64,000 nt of DNA, taken from assembly GCF_040712315.1 (NCBI RefSeq), contig NC_134023.1, forward strand, positions 61,214,757 to 61,278,756, in the 5' to 3' direction. A program made the translations under genes and the position numbers. The stretch is from Castanea sativa (Eukaryota; Streptophyta; Magnoliopsida; Fagales; Fagaceae). Position 1 is the first letter of the stretch; each line of letters opens with the position of its first letter. Positions 10,860 to 23,731 of this stretch are shown here, piece after piece. The notes beneath the pieces were generated by a model, which was not told where the DNA came from, searched no databases, and saw only the letters and a list, made by a program, of their open reading frames with translations.

Positions 10860-12010
10860 TAAGCTGAAAAGGGCCACAAGGCTATCCCCTCACCTTTGCT
10901 TGGCAATTATATATGTTGGAGAATGACACTAAGGAAAAAGGGCAATAATTCATCGTGTAACCCACTGAAAAAATGGAAGGTTATAGCTAACTGAAAGCTT
11001 TAAATGCAACTCATTTTGAATTACATGTCTAATTTTATTTTATCTTCTTCTTTCTCTTGGTTTTTTCTTTTACTTCTGTTTGTTTCAATGGAAAATCTCG
11101 TGTAAAGATAGTTTTTGGTGTTTTCTAGTATTTGGTAGTATTAGAAAATATGAGTCAAAATTCAAACTATCTTTGGCCAACAAAAAAAGTGTGGCTTATT
11201 TTAAAAGATTTTTTTGGAAAGCAACTTTATCTTATAATAAGCTAAATAGGGGAAGTCAATTTTTTTTTTCAATTTATTTAAGGTTGCTACCAAATATAGG
11301 AAAACGAGATAGTTTTATGTAAAAAATTCTTTTTGGAAAAATGACTAATTTTATAGAAAACATTATGGCTGAAACAAATAGAGTGTGGTCTCTATTTAGT
11401 TGGAAAAAGAGAAGAACAACCTTTAAAAAACCACAATTTTTACCACAACTATCCTATGTGGCAAGTTGTACGATTGGTTGTCCTTTTATCAATTAGTAAC
11501 CAAATCAAAGGTCAAATGGTATTAAATGTTCCTTGCTTCGTTAGAAATGCTACTTGCACAAGAATTCCAGACACATTTTCTCTTGATTATTCAATTATGT
11601 AATTAACAATTCTTTACTCGTTTCAATTTTTAAGCTTGGATCCTTTTATCTCCGTGACTCGAACAAAAGATAGTTTGCTCTATTGCTGCAGCCAAAAATG
11701 ATGATTTGGGATGGTAATTGTTAAAGATATTAAGGCCTAAGTCCAATCCTAATTGGTTACAGTTATGGTCGAATTTCAATCTAATTGTCAAATTAAGCCC
11801 AATTATTTACATTATTAGTCAATTGACATTACCATGGATATAAAACATGGTAGCAAAACCCCCCACACAATCAAATCACAATCACAAGAAAGCCGGAAAT
11901 GTTCATGGAGAAAAAAAAAACCAAAAACCAGGAAAAAAAAACTCACTAGAGTCTATAGCACTAATGATCTACTTATTAAGAATAGTAGCAATATATATCA
12001 CTTACAAAAC
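10860..12010. repeat. Duplicated block (paralogous to 14140-16020)
   Basis: Blocks sharing CTTTGCTTGGCAATTATAT, a TCAATTAGTAACC region, CGTTTCAA, and AAAGATATTAAGG occur in both intervals. The part from about 11440 also matches 32990-33232, and traces remain at 52150-52200 beside the SINA gene. The short ORFs at 11080-11322 and 11834-12022 do not resemble a known protein. Confidence 0.65.
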
Positions 12011-12165
12011 CCTCTAAGCTAAGTAATGACTATGTGCTTAATCTCCCCACTCTTACAAGCAACAAATTCCCCAAATCTTCTGCGAGTTGAGACACCAACC
12101 ACTCCGATCAAGTCTCTTGAAGATTTGAGATTGCTTCATTGATTCTCAGACACTAGCAACACTAA

Positions 12166-13284
12166 GGGCTTGTTTGGTTTAGAGGTGTTTTGAGTGATAT
12201 GATCCAAAACTCATAAGTGAGTTATCAAAAAACGTGAGACCCACACAAATTTTTTTGTTTGGCTTAATATCCTAATCTTGTTTTCATCACTCAAACTCAA
12301 AAATTTTGAGTCAGAGTGATGAAAACCGAAAACACCAAATTGGTGTTTTCAGTTTCTGAGATACATAACTCAGTGGCAGGATTGTAAATTTTTTACCTCT
12401 ATGGGACCTAGAGCTTCTGTGCTATCCCATCTATTCACCAGAAATGTTTGATATTACCGTTGCAAACAATCACAACACTACCACAACAAACCCAGTGCCG
12501 CCACAGCACCACCACAACAAACCCAGTGCCGATCCACACCACCGAAACACCAAAATCAACCCACAAAACCAAACGCCAATCCACACCACTGAAACACCAA
12601 AATCAATCGATTTAAGCCACGCCGACCAAATGCCAACCCATAACCCGATCTCCACTGTAATACCACTGAAACACTAATTCAAGCCACGTCGTGATCCATA
12701 GCCCAATCTCCATCGTAACCCAGCCCCAAAAACCCAATCAACCCACCATCACCAATCCGAACTCACCACTGAAACAACCCACCACTTTAAACCCAATAAC
12801 CACCGGTTCAAACCAACCAAAAACAACTAAGAAAGAAACAAAGAAGAGAGAAAAAAAAAATCAAATACAGATTGAAGAGGGGAGAGACAAAGAAAGCTGA
12901 AAAAGAAATAGAGAAGAGTGGAAAAACAAATCAAGTATAGAGTGAAGAGGGGAGAGACAGAGAAAGAGAGATAGACAAAAAATTTTGATAGGAAAGAGGA
13001 TGAGTCAAAGAAATGAAAGGTGAGAAGTAAAGGAGGAAGATTTTTTTTTGTTAATGAGACGCAGGTAGCAACAGTAGCAACATGGGTTCTGTCAACGGGT
13101 AGGGTCCACGGTTTTGGAGAAAAGTTGTAAAGATATGTAACTAAGTTATGAGTCCAAACATGTGTTTTGCAATTTTTGAGTGAAAGTGAGGTTTGAGAAC
13201 TAAGTTATGAGTTTTGGGTTTGAGTTGTATGAGTTTTGAAAACTGAATTATGAAAACTGAGATACCACTAAACCAAACGGGCCC
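12166..13284. mobile_element. PIF/Harbinger-type non-autonomous element, 1.1 kb
   Basis: Terminal inverted repeats start GGGCTTGTTTGGTTTAGAGG on the left and, reversed, GGGCCCGTTTGGTTTAGTGG on the right. Flanking TAA is found at 12163-12165 and 13285-13287, the usual PIF/Harbinger target duplication. The interior includes imperfect repeats of an ACCACAACAAACCCAGTGCC unit and an AGAG-rich tract. The Pro/Asn/His-rich frames inside (12444-12900) come from this low-complexity DNA; no transposase was found. Confidence 0.9.
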
Positions 13285-13619
13285 TAAAGAATTCACAAGG
13301 GGATTCAATGTGTGTGTGGTTTAGAATCTCCTCTCAAGTATTATGGAATTTTGGAGAGGAGAAGGTAGAGACTAGCAAGAGCAAGGGAATTTTCTCTAGG
13401 GTTTTTGGTTTCTCTCTAACAATTCAATATGGGAATTCTAGGTGAAAAATTGTGGGATGTAAGGGTTATATCAAATTCAGATGGTTCTAAATCAAGTATT
13501 GTAGAGAAGGGATAGCTATTTTCTCATAGGTTTTGCAATTTCACTTGACCTGTGAGGCAAAATTGATATCCAACTAATTTTTGAAAACTTGAACTCATGT
13601 GACAAGTCGCTTGACACTT

Positions 13620-14090
13620 GAACTAATTTTCGAATAAGAGTGAAAGAGAAAGTGAGGCTCTGAAATGTTGTGAAGTAGTGAGTGAATAAGGTTTGATATT
13701 TGAGTGAATAGGCTTTGTTTGCTTCTCAAGACTTTTAATTTTATTATTTTTCCAATTTACACCCTTATTTTTTTATAATTAAAAACAAGGTCATCCCTCT
13801 ACCAAAACATTACTTCCATTTGAGAATATTTCATTCATTTTTTTTAATCCATTTGAAGAAATAAAATAATAGATTGAAAAGAATTTCAACAAAAATATTT
13901 CATCCATCCTTGTTAAGGTTGTAACTGAACAAAGTTGTTCATAAAAGCTCATTACAAAGCTTTGACTTTTGAGGGAGTTAGGGAGTGCGGTTTGACATTT
14001 GAGTGGGAAACTGAAACAAAGCTTTGTAAACTAGGTCATCGGTGAAGTGATCACTCTATGGACAAGCATCTACTTTAAGTAAGCTTTTTT
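13620..14090. repeat. Two partial copies of the UMPS-upstream segment
   Basis: About 13640-13850 and 13960-14085 each resemble the DNA next to the UMPS fragments (5880-6130 and 40900-41100), sharing GAGTGGGAAA, AAAGCTTTGTTTAC-like and AAACAAGGTCATC motifs. The UMPS coding part itself is absent. This shows the same upstream DNA was spread more than once. Confidence 0.55.
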
Positions 14091-14139
14091 GCTCATGCCA
14101 ACATTACCTTTCTTTCTCTTTGGACAAGAAAGATACCCA

Positions 14140-16020
14140 ACCTTTGCTGGGCGTCCAAAGGTACCCTACTTTTGCTTGGCAATTATATCTCATACTGGGA
14201 GATTGACTCTAGGGAAAAAGGACAAAAACTCCTCTTTTGTAACACAGAATTGGAAACATCGTTAAGGCTAACCGAAAGAAATTACCTTGAATTTGGAATA
14301 GCAATTTAATTATCAAAATAAATAATAACATCAGCCAATGCTGTCCTTTTGAACCAAAATCTCTTCTTTCTCCCGAGTCACCTAGGTAGAGCTTGGTTTT
14401 GGATCAGTTACAATCCATGTACTGCATGCATGGTGGCACTCAATTCAAGAACGGAGCAAGAAGTTCAATCGAGGAGGCAAAGTAAAAACAATTTATTTCA
14501 TAAAAATTTAAAAATTATCATTCATTTAGTATTAACAAAATGACAAAAAAAAAAAGGACACAAAATAACTATTTTTAAATACTTTGCAACACAATTATTT
14601 AAATAAAAGAGAAGTCATTCTTTTAAATGTCAAAAATCATTACAAACTGTTACAGCAATTTGTCTAAAAATCATCTTAAATTTTAACCAAGTCGGATTTT
14701 TCTTGAGTTACTAACTAGTTACCAACCTAATCTTAAAATCACCTTTGTAGCCTGTTATTAACCAGTTATAATAACCAAGTCAGTTTTTTTTTTTTTTTTT
14801 GGACTTAAAAGGTAGAAGTCAGATTTTTCATAAGTTACTAATCTAGTCAATTTAAGTGTCTAACATTAACTATTCTAAGTGAGTCTAACTTTCTAAAGAG
14901 AGAATAATAAGATATGCTACGTGTTTTGCCGTTGTTGCTCCACCTTTGTAGCCTGCTCTTGAAGATGTTAATTAGACGAGGGCATCTGTCCCTACAACTC
15001 ACTTATAGGTACATGTATTGTTAAAAAAACAAAGCTCATGCAATAAAAAGAGAGAGAGAGAGTTAGAGAGAGAGATTTGAGATTGTTAATTAGACATACC
15101 ACTAAATTCAATTAACAGATACCTAAAAAGAACTAGATGTAGATAGGCATCATTGACCAAGGCGTTGAGCGGAGATATTTGCTTAACAAACGAAGAAATA
15201 ATGTTATTTGGACCAATTTTATCCTTTTTTTTTTGGTCATCGTTTGGGTTATATATTATTCAGTGCGCAGTTGGGCTAAGGAAAAGTTCATGAGGTCAGG
15301 GGGGCTAAAGCCCCCTTGGTCAATACTTAGCTCTGTCCCTGCCTCCATTGATAAAACAAACAAAGTGGTGGGAAGTGGAACTGAATCAAAGGTCATAAAA
15401 AAGAGAACAGCACGCCTTAAAAGAGATTGATGTTTGATATTCTGCTCTTTCTGACTTTGTGATATCTACTTGTAGTTAAATGGTGAAGAATCACTTACAA
15501 GTTTTCCTCCTCCATCAATTGGTAACCGAATCAAAGGTCAAATATATTAAATTAATTTTTTCAGAAACAATTTCTCTTGATTATTCCATTATGCATTTAA
15601 CAGTTCTTTACTCGTTTCAGTTTTAAAGCTTAGATCCTTCCATCTCAATGACTCAATTAAACAAAGATTGTTTGCTCTGTTCACTGTTGCTGCTGCCAAA
15701 ATTGATAATTTAGGATGGTAACTGTTAAAAGATATTAAGGCCCAAGCTCAATCCTATTTGGTGTTGAGAAACACACTTTAGACTCTGGCTTTACTCAAAT
15801 TTTAAACTAACTGTGGATTACGCCCAACTGTTTATGATATTAGCCAAGTGACATTATCATGGAAATAAAACATGGTAGTTAAACCCAACACAATCAATCA
15901 AAGCCACAAGAACAATGGAAGTGTGCACGAAGAGAAAAACCAAAAACTAGGAAAAAACTCTTTGGGGCTTATAATAGCACTAGTGATCCACTAATTAAGA
16001 ATAGTTGCAATATATCACTC
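14140..16020. repeat. Duplicated block (paralogous to 10860-12010)
   Basis: Second copy of the block described at 10860-12010, with about 0.7 kb of extra DNA (about 14290-15390). That extra part contains GA-repeat sequence near 15050-15075. The ORFs at 14349-14543 and 15179-15430 show no recognisable family. Confidence 0.6.
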
Positions 16021-16254
16021 ATCATAATAATAATAGTTAGAAGAATATGGACTACTTCAAAAAAATAATAATATTAATCAAAAACACCAAAAATGATACA
16101 ATTATACATTAGTAAAAATAGAAAGATAGAAGTTCTTTTTTATTTTTAGGGAGAATAAATTATCCCCAATAAAATTTAGAGAATAATCATACATTATACC
16201 ACATCTGAAAATAATTATATATTTCAATGTATTACATGGATTTGTATAAAACTC

Positions 16255-16450
16255 AGTTGTTTCTATTTATTTCATTTCAAGAATGCAATTGCATGTGTGC
16301 ACTGATACAATGAAGAGTGATGGAGAGAATGTTATGTCATGGCTCCAATTTTCAGCTCCTAGATTTGATAGAAATATACATTCTGTTAGTATTAGTGTTT
16401 GGACAATGTGAGTTCCGGCTAAAACTTGATTTAAAAAAAAATATATAAGT
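16255..16450. repeat. Segment paralogous to 51660-51860
   Basis: Shares TTTCATTTCAAGA, CATGTGTGCA, GTTAGTGTT-like and TAAAACTTGAT blocks with DNA downstream of the SINA gene. It suggests that another part of the SINA flank was copied leftward. Confidence 0.5.
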
Positions 16451-16477
16451 TTGGTTGGATGTGAGGAATATTCATCT

Positions 16478-17239
16478 TGTTTGGGGCTAAAAGACCAAAG
16501 CCCAAAGGGAAGTTGGGTTGGGTTGTGAGCCCATTACAATTAATTTTTTAAGATGAGAATGCAGACCAACACTTGGGCCTCTTATCTAACGGGTCAAAGT
16601 CAAGAAAATGGGTCAAGATAGAGAAAAATAAATTTAAAGAGTCCAGATAAGTGTAAACAAGTGTATTAATGTTTCCTCGGTTAGCTGAGGAGCCTTATTA
16701 CACTTGGAGTATTACCAGCTTAAGTATGACTCTCCCTCTCTCTAGTTTCTAGGTTTTTCGATCCTTGTTCATTGGGATTCTTCTCCCTTTTATAATGTTT
16801 TCCTTTTCATCCAATCCATATGGAGGGTGGTTAATTTCCCACTAGATAATTGTCCCATCCCTCTTTGGAGGAAGTGCCGAGTGAATTACAGGCTGTCTTG
16901 ACACTTTTCAGGTGTCATTCAACCATTAATACAACTGGCATGGTTGTTGCAGTGCATTTAATACAGGGGCGAGGGATGCTTCATTAAAAAGCCTTCCTCC
17001 CCTTCTTTTATCCACACTTGTCACTGTTGTCTCCCTTGGTTCTTACTCTTAAGCTTGATGTTGAATTCGTCTCATCCTCTTTGGGTGACCCAAGTACAAA
17101 GATCTTCCCAGAATATCCAAATCTGGACATTGAGCTCCTCTTCCGAGTAATCTTGGATTACATAGACCAAGGTGATTCAGTTGGGCCTGCATACTCCTCG
17201 GGTCTGGCCTAGCAGAGGTTCTTCTTTTGGATCCTCCCA
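16478..17239 (+). mobile_element. LTR-type repeat, about 0.76 kb
   Basis: It runs from TGTTTGGGGC to GGATCCTCCCA (TG...CA) and is matched by 1-654. A 5-base TSD was not found, so the left boundary is less certain than for the other solo LTRs. It resembles the 753 bp LTR at 59119 in length and in an AGGTGTCA...CATTAAT segment. Confidence 0.55.
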
Positions 17240-17252
17240 TATATATATATAT

Positions 17253-17657
17253 GGGTTGATTTAAAATTATATTTGGTGTAATTGGGTTAAAGTTATTGGA
17301 TTACACTACCCAATAACTTGTTATTGAATTCATATTTTAAAAAACCAACCATTGAATTACATGCTCTGTATGATCTTAACATATATGCCAATTTTCCTGC
17401 CAATCGAATGCAATTTAACATTCAATCCATAAACTCATCTTTTATGCATTATTTTAAACCACAAAAACTTGAATTTAAACAATTTATTAATGACATGGTT
17501 ATTGATCTTTAATCATCTTTAAATTTTGTAAGTATGGAGAATATACAAAGGTAATGAAATCTAGTGGTGGATTTATCAAAATTCACATCGAATTAAAAAA
17601 GAATTAGGTGGTGTAACATTACTTAAAGTTACACCAGATATAACTTGAACTCATCCC
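17253..17657. mobile_element. 405 bp MITE, empty site visible in the paralog
   Basis: The inverted ends share GGG, TGA and a TTATAT(T/C)TGGTGTAA core over about 28 bases. It sits in a TA-repeat, so the TSD (TA or TAT) cannot be fixed. The paralogous segment at about 655 lacks it. Its internal sequence resembles the arms of the foldback element at 23913-24873. Confidence 0.75.
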
Positions 17658-17681
17658 TATATACATGTGTGTGAGTGTGTG

Positions 17682-17716
<35 letters not shown>

Positions 17717-18045
17717 GAAATGTCACTAAAATAATTTTAGAAATTTAAATGGATAAGATTAACATTAGTGAATTCACAAATATATAAATGTTTGTGTCTT
17801 TTGTGATAAACATTGTCAAAGAAATTAAGCATGAGCAAAAATTTCATATTCTAAATCAATTATTAATATTCCTAAATAAAAATAGTTTCTTCTATAAAAT
17901 TTATAAGAATAATCATATTAATTCAATGAACTTATACTTTGATATTAATGCAAACTTTATTGAGGTAAAAGCCTAAATAGAGAAAACCTCAAGAAGCGCA
18001 CGACATGGCAGTATCTCATGCTTTCTTTGCATCAATTTGCACCTC
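17658..18045. repeat. Duplicated flank, paralogous to 655-1012
   Basis: See 655-1012. It includes a GT/TA simple repeat at 17668-17715. Confidence 0.55.
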
Positions 18046-18134
18046 AATGTTAAATTTGCCATTAACTTAGATGAAAAAGTATGACATCTTGTGAAAAGAC
18101 CAAATTGCCCCTCTTCTCAATCCCTTAAAATTAA

Positions 18135-18358
18135 AGAAGAAACTACATTTTACCACCCTAAACTATACTCTTGATTACACTTTATACCCTAAACTTTGGA
18201 TTTCCATCCAAGTTAACAGCAAACTTAATGTCGGAGTGCAAAGTGTAACAAAAGCCATAGTTTTTAGTGCAAAACATGCATTCAAAAAGTTTAGGGTGCA
18301 AACTGTAATCCAAGGTATAGTTTAGGGTGGTAAAATTTACTTTCCTCCAATTATTAAA
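18135..18358. mobile_element. Foldback (hairpin) element
   Basis: The left arm, with TTTTACCACCCTAAACTATA, is mirrored on the right by TATAGTTTAGGGTGGTAAAA. Arms are about 60 bases or longer, and further ACCCTAAACTTT pairing continues inward. Clean TSDs were not resolved. Confidence 0.6.
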
Positions 18359-18433
18359 TTATCAAAATAAAATCAGTCTTTTTTTTTTAAGAAACAATAG
18401 AAAAAAATTATTGCATGAATTCTAATTAACTCA

Positions 18434-20376
18434 TGTTGATGCCCATTTTTGACAAAGGGCCCAACAACAGAAGAAGCCCAACAATGAGGAAGTTGAGAAG
18501 AAAACAAGGGGCAAAATGGTAACAAAATAAGGTAACAGACTCAATGGACTGACATGGCAGGAATGATGCCCAATAAGTCTATAAGAGAAATAAGAGGTAA
18601 AGATGTAGTAAAAGGGTCAAGGAATCCCAAGGAATTAAGCAACAAACTCATAGGAGTAAAAAAAGGTAAAGAAGAAATAAATGGGCCAAGGAAGCCCAAG
18701 GAATAAAGTGGTAAACTAAACGGGCTAACATTGCAAGAATGATGGTCAATAAGCTCATAAGAATGATAAGAAGTAAAGATGTAGTACATGGGCCGAGGAA
18801 GCCCTAAGTAGAGAATTAACGGGTCAATGTGCTGATATGACAGGAACATCAGCTAGCAAGCCCATGGGGTAATTAGAAGTAAAGGAAAGACAAAGTCATA
18901 GTAAACACAATGAAGCAGTATGACAAGATTAATGGCTATAAGGTCCACGGCCATAAAGAAGAGAGACAAATGCATAGGCTCAACAGGCTATGGAGATAAA
19001 GGCTTTCGCTTGGACAATACCCAGCCTAGGAAGGAATAAAACAAAGAAAACATGAGCCCAAAAGCCCACACATCCTTTATGCTACAAAGGATAAACACAA
19101 ACTAGTACACACAGCAGAACCAGACAACACAAAAGTAGCAGAAATGATGTGAAGGCTAGAAAGAAACAAACATAGACGGAGTGAAGTGTGCACAAAGGAC
19201 CAAGGCACCACCTACTTGTACCTAGCCAAAACATGGGAGGTGGGCCATGGGTCAAGGTATTCAGAGGATGTGGTTTGGCAATGGGGAGAAAAGGGGGGGT
19301 CTATTCTGGGGTTCATGCCTAAGCTTCTTTGGGGAATGTCCTACTGGGATGGCATTTTACCCAAAAGAGGTAAGTGTGGGCTGGGACCACTTGATGCATG
19401 TCATAGGGGTAAGTGGTGAGATAGCTTAATCCCTATCCATTGAGGTGAAACAAAGACAGAGAGAGGTAAGAAACAAGACAAGTAATTTTGTTTGGAAATG
19501 GAGAGTGGTGCAACCAACACACTCTGGGCAGAGGTAATGACTGACCAATTGACAGTTTAGTGGGCAATCCTAGAGAGATGCTCACAAGAAGCCAAAAACG
19601 GTTTAGGGACAAAAGGGGTAAATTCTATAATGGTAGACGGTATAAAAGGGGGTAGCCATAAAGAGTAAGAGAGAGAAGAACAAAAGAGGTAGAAAAAAAA
19701 AAGAATAGAGAGAAGAGAAAACATGGAGAGACAAAAGAAAAGATAAATGGATTAAAAGAAAACCAGAGAGAAAGTAAGGCAGTAGGAATAGAGACATGCA
19801 TCAATAGACCACATTTTCTCTCCCTCTTGACAGACATACTCTCTGAGACTGTAAATCGAAGTGCAAACCACTTAGACCCGTTCTCTAGAGTAAGTAACTT
19901 CTATGGCAGGAGCCTTTTGTTAAGGTTACGTGCATTGGAGATTGGTTTCCTTCTTGGGTTCACTTCTGCTGAAAAGCTCAACCCATAATCCAGTAGATGA
20001 GTTGTTTCGTTGTTTATGTTTATTGGATGATTTACTCACTGCTTAGCTAGGAATTACTTGTTGTGTTATTCTGCCATAACTCTGTTAACTTTATTCATGT
20101 TGTTAGCTTTATATAATATGTTTTATTATCATAGTTATCCTACTGTAGTGTATTCCTATTGTAACACTTGTAACAGTTATTCCTACTGTGACACACCTTA
20201 CGTTCAGCCCACAACACTCATGTCAGGACGCGTCTATATTGGGTAAGCTTGACTTGTGCACAAGTTGGCCTAAAACGCAGTCCTAACAAGGCAAGTCCCA
20301 ACTCTTTTACCTCAGACCAACAGGTCATAGCACACCAGAAGGGATTAAGGCCCAACAGTACAAAAAGGCCCCCACA
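18434..20376 (+). mobile_element. Solo LTR, about 1.9 kb, perfect TSD
   Basis: Starts TGTTGATGCCC and ends GGCCCCCACA. The 5-base TSD ACTCA lies at 18429-18433 and 20377-20381. It is homologous along its length to the solo LTR at 7646-9754. It contains no internal domain and no retroelement protein. The many Leu/Ser/Phe-rich frames on either strand are repeat by-products. Confidence 0.92.
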
Positions 20377-20444
20377 ACTCAATTAGTAGAAGTTATTTTA
20401 CTTGAATAATTGAAGTATCTAATAAGTCAAAATTGCTCATATAT

Positions 20445-22470
20445 TTGGGCTACAACGAAGAGGCGTAACTTTATGTAAAGCTTGTCTAGGACTAACTCGA
20501 GACGGCTAACCCTATAATTCCTATATACGCTACTAAAGTAGAATCTAGATAGCTTAAAAAAGTAGGAAGGAATGAATGTGTTAATGTGCAATGAAAAAGA
20601 AAAGAAAGGAATCAAATGATCTTTTTCTTTTCTTGGATTTTTTTTTTTTTTTTTTTTTTGAGAATGAAGACTACTTATTTTATAAAATCAGCCGGGATCA
20701 GCAAAAAGTACGTCATATAGGTGCAGTGGAATATCCTCCACCCACACTAACAAACCTCTAACATGTCTAGTATGTTTAGCTAGGTTATGGGCTACTCTAT
20801 TACCAGTCTTACAAACATGGGAGAAGGCAATACATTTATTAGTGACTAGAGTGGATTTGGCAGACTCAAGAAGATGGCCAAAAGGGGAAAGAGAGACTTC
20901 CATACTTCATAGAGTGTTTATCACTGTTTCCGAATCTCCTTCAAGTATAAATTCAGCAATATGCAGTTCCTGTGCGAAGTTCATCGCTCTTGCAACAGCC
21001 ATGGCTTCCACAATGTCTGATGAGAAAGGTAGAGGGGCTTGTTCTGATAGTGAAGCTATAGCATTTCCTTGGCTATCGTGAACAACCACACCCAGACCTG
21101 CCTTGCCCAACTCCAGAAAAATGGCCCCGTCAAAGTTTAGTTTGAGACTGTTTGACGGAGGAGGCAGCCACTGTCCACGTGGTTGAGGGTTTGTGATCAC
21201 TGAGTGATTAATGAGGGAGTTTGGCTCTGTTGGAAGGTAGCAAGGTCTTGTGAAGCTTGTTGGATAACCTGGGCTTTAGGAAAAGCACCTGTGCTTGCTC
21301 GGAGTTGATTTCGACGGTGCCATATTGTCCACATCACCATGGCCATGAGGTCTAGATTGCTCCTTGAGAAGTACCAGGTTGATCAGGTCTCTGATGTTTG
21401 TTGCGTCGAGCTGTCTCCGATCTTCAAAGCCTGGAACAGCTTCCCAAATTTCGTCCAGTGTAGTACACTCCCATAGTGCATGGGCTGCTATCTCGGCCTC
21501 AACTCCACACTGCTCACATCTATCTTCCATTAGGATCTTCCTCCTCATTAAGTTGTGTTTTGCTAGGATGGCTTCTTTGCACACCCGCCACATAAAGTTC
21601 CGCACCTTATTTGGAACGTTGAGCCCCCAAATCAGCTTCCAAACCTCATTTTGCTACTGTGGATTACCTGTAGGAGCTAGCATAGAAGTTAGATTGGCTA
21701 AAAATTTGGAGCCCGATTTAACATAATAGTTACCTGAGGGGGTGAATGGCCAAATGATTTTGTCCTCCACAGGGGTACCGCTTAATGGAATGCTGATGAC
21801 TAGTACGGCTTCTTCAGGTGACAACAAACCATGCACTAAATTTAGGTCCCATTGTCTTGTAAACGGATTGATGAGGTCGGAAACTTTACCATCTTCAAAA
21901 CCTGGTACAATATCAGACCGGATCTGTGGATGCTCCAGTGATGGTAACCATGCATCATTCCAAATACTAATAGCCTCTCCACACCCAACCCTCCATCTTG
22001 CACCCTTTAGTAGGACATCTCTTCCCTTTAGAATGCTATGCCAACCATGCAATCCAGAGCTATTATGGGACTTCATTATCATTATATATACCTTACTGAT
22101 TCTTTACTTTTTATTTGTGATTTAATCTAATAGTGTAGAAATCAATTTTGACTTTTTTTATAAAAAAATATGTAAAGTGTGGCTACACAATGGCTACAAC
22201 TCTTACTAAAAAAAATTAACATGATTATAAATTTGGAAAAGCTAAATATTAAATTGCATGTTCTTTATTTTTTTTTAACACATGTTTAATTTGTGTCAAT
22301 TAGCTGTTATTTACTATTCTATACTTTAAATTTATTTTTTATGCATAATTTTATATTACAAAAACTTGAAATTTAAACATTTGATTAATGACATAATTAT
22401 TGATCTTTGATCTTTGATCTTTTGAAAGTATAAAAGATATAAGAAAAAAATATATAAACCAAGAACTGTC
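20445..22470. repeat. Copy of the foldback core and right arm, with a LINE inserted
   Basis: 20445-20636 plus 22062-22470 match 24210-24850 in order. The left arm of the foldback element present at 23913-24210 is missing here. The LINE at 20637-22061 separates the two matching parts. Confidence 0.8.
20637..22061 (-). mobile_element. 5'-truncated LINE (L1-like) remnant
   Basis: On the minus strand the 3' part of a plant LINE ORF2 is readable. First comes the region after the reverse transcriptase (WHSILKGRDVLLKGARWRVG, IWNDAWLP). Next is a zinc-finger-type RVT module (NFMWRVCKEAILAKHNLMRR, CEQCGVEAE, HALWEC). Last is an RNase H domain with LNFDGAIF, VEAMAVARAM and EGDSETVI (the D-E-D acidic residues) and NRVAHNLAKH. 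In-frame stops lie near 21654 and 20904-20906, and a frameshift follows LLKEQ, so it is dead. A run of more than 20 T on the plus strand (20637-20659) is its poly(A) tail. The reverse transcriptase domain itself is lost by 5' truncation. Confidence 0.92.
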
Positions 22471-23428
22471 ACCCCACTCCAATCAAAACTAACAAACCCA
22501 AAATGGCCACCCATTCAAATCCAATTAAATTAACCCAGCAAAATCTGAAATACATTAGAAGGGCGCATATTCATAAGCAACCTAATTGGATTCATTAGTG
22601 ATTTATGCAACGAAGAAGAAGACCACCTGTGATTTTGAAGACCTGTGTACTTTATCACGCGAATCACACTTTTCAATCACGCCCATTTGAAGACCCACCT
22701 AGGCCACCTGTGATTTCGTTCCAATTGAAGATCCATTTGAATAATTCAATCACCAAAAAAAAAAAAAAAAATGATGTGTAGAACATCCATTCCCTCGTCA
22801 GTTCACAAGGATCATATAGTGGGTCTACAAATACATAGAATTACTCAACCAAGCAACCTTGAATTGAAAAGAAAAAAAAGAAGAAAAAAAAAGGTACCCC
22901 TAAGTTTTAAGGACTTCACCCTCAAACATGTGGAAGAATGTTTTCTATTCATAAGCTTGTGTCTGCCTCTTTCTCAGATCAGGGTAATTTTTTTTCTTTT
23001 CTTTTCTTTATAGTTTCTCTAAAATGAATTAATAAAATAAAATGAATTATACTTGATGCTCCAACAAAATTTTTAATTAAATTTTTATTCCATGTGACAA
23101 TACATGTGTCATATAATGTGGCATACAGATAATTTTTTATTTTCATAGTTAGCTACGTTAACACTTTTCATCTATTACTTAATGGCAATGACTACTTTGA
23201 TACATTACCAAAAGGATAGGGACTCTATTGACACATTTAAAATATTAAGGTCTAAATTGATATACCCAAAATTTTATTTTTGCCCCTGACACAAGCATCA
23301 AAGTGCATGTCGAGTTCCATTTTTATAAATGATTGCATTGTAATGTATTAAGAAACAATGATTTTGTGTTTTTGTCTCTATTAATGGTTTGTTATACTAA
23401 ATGTATGCTTATTTAGAATGTCATAATG

Positions 23429-23466
<38 letters not shown>

Positions 23467-23725
23467 TACTTTCGTCTACCTAAACTCTAAGTTTTGGCTC
23501 TATCACTGCATACATTTATGAATAAGGATTACAAGCTAATCCTAAGACGTTAGGTTTTAGTTGGCGAACTCCATGTATGAAACGTGTTTACATTTATTTT
23601 TTCTTCTTTTGTGAAATTATTAGACAATTAGACATTTAGTTGGCTACAAACTTCAAATTAATAGACAATTAAAGATAAGATAAAGTTTGGTTACAGACTT
23701 GGTTGTAGTCTAAGGTTACAACTTC
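22471..23725. other. Intergenic, no gene identified
   Basis: AT-rich DNA with an A-run at 22754-22771 and a TA repeat at about 23436-23461. The 22771-23013 ORF has no recognisable motif. Confidence 0.5.
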
Positions 23726-23731
23726 ACTAAA

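Noticed and set aside
12444..12900. Asn/Thr/Pro/His-rich frames
   Set aside because: Derived from low-complexity repeats inside the Harbinger-type element; no domain and no support on splice sites.
20842..22125. Plus-strand frames at 20842-21081, 21364-21726 and 21742-22125
   Set aside because: Antisense shadows of the LINE coding strand.
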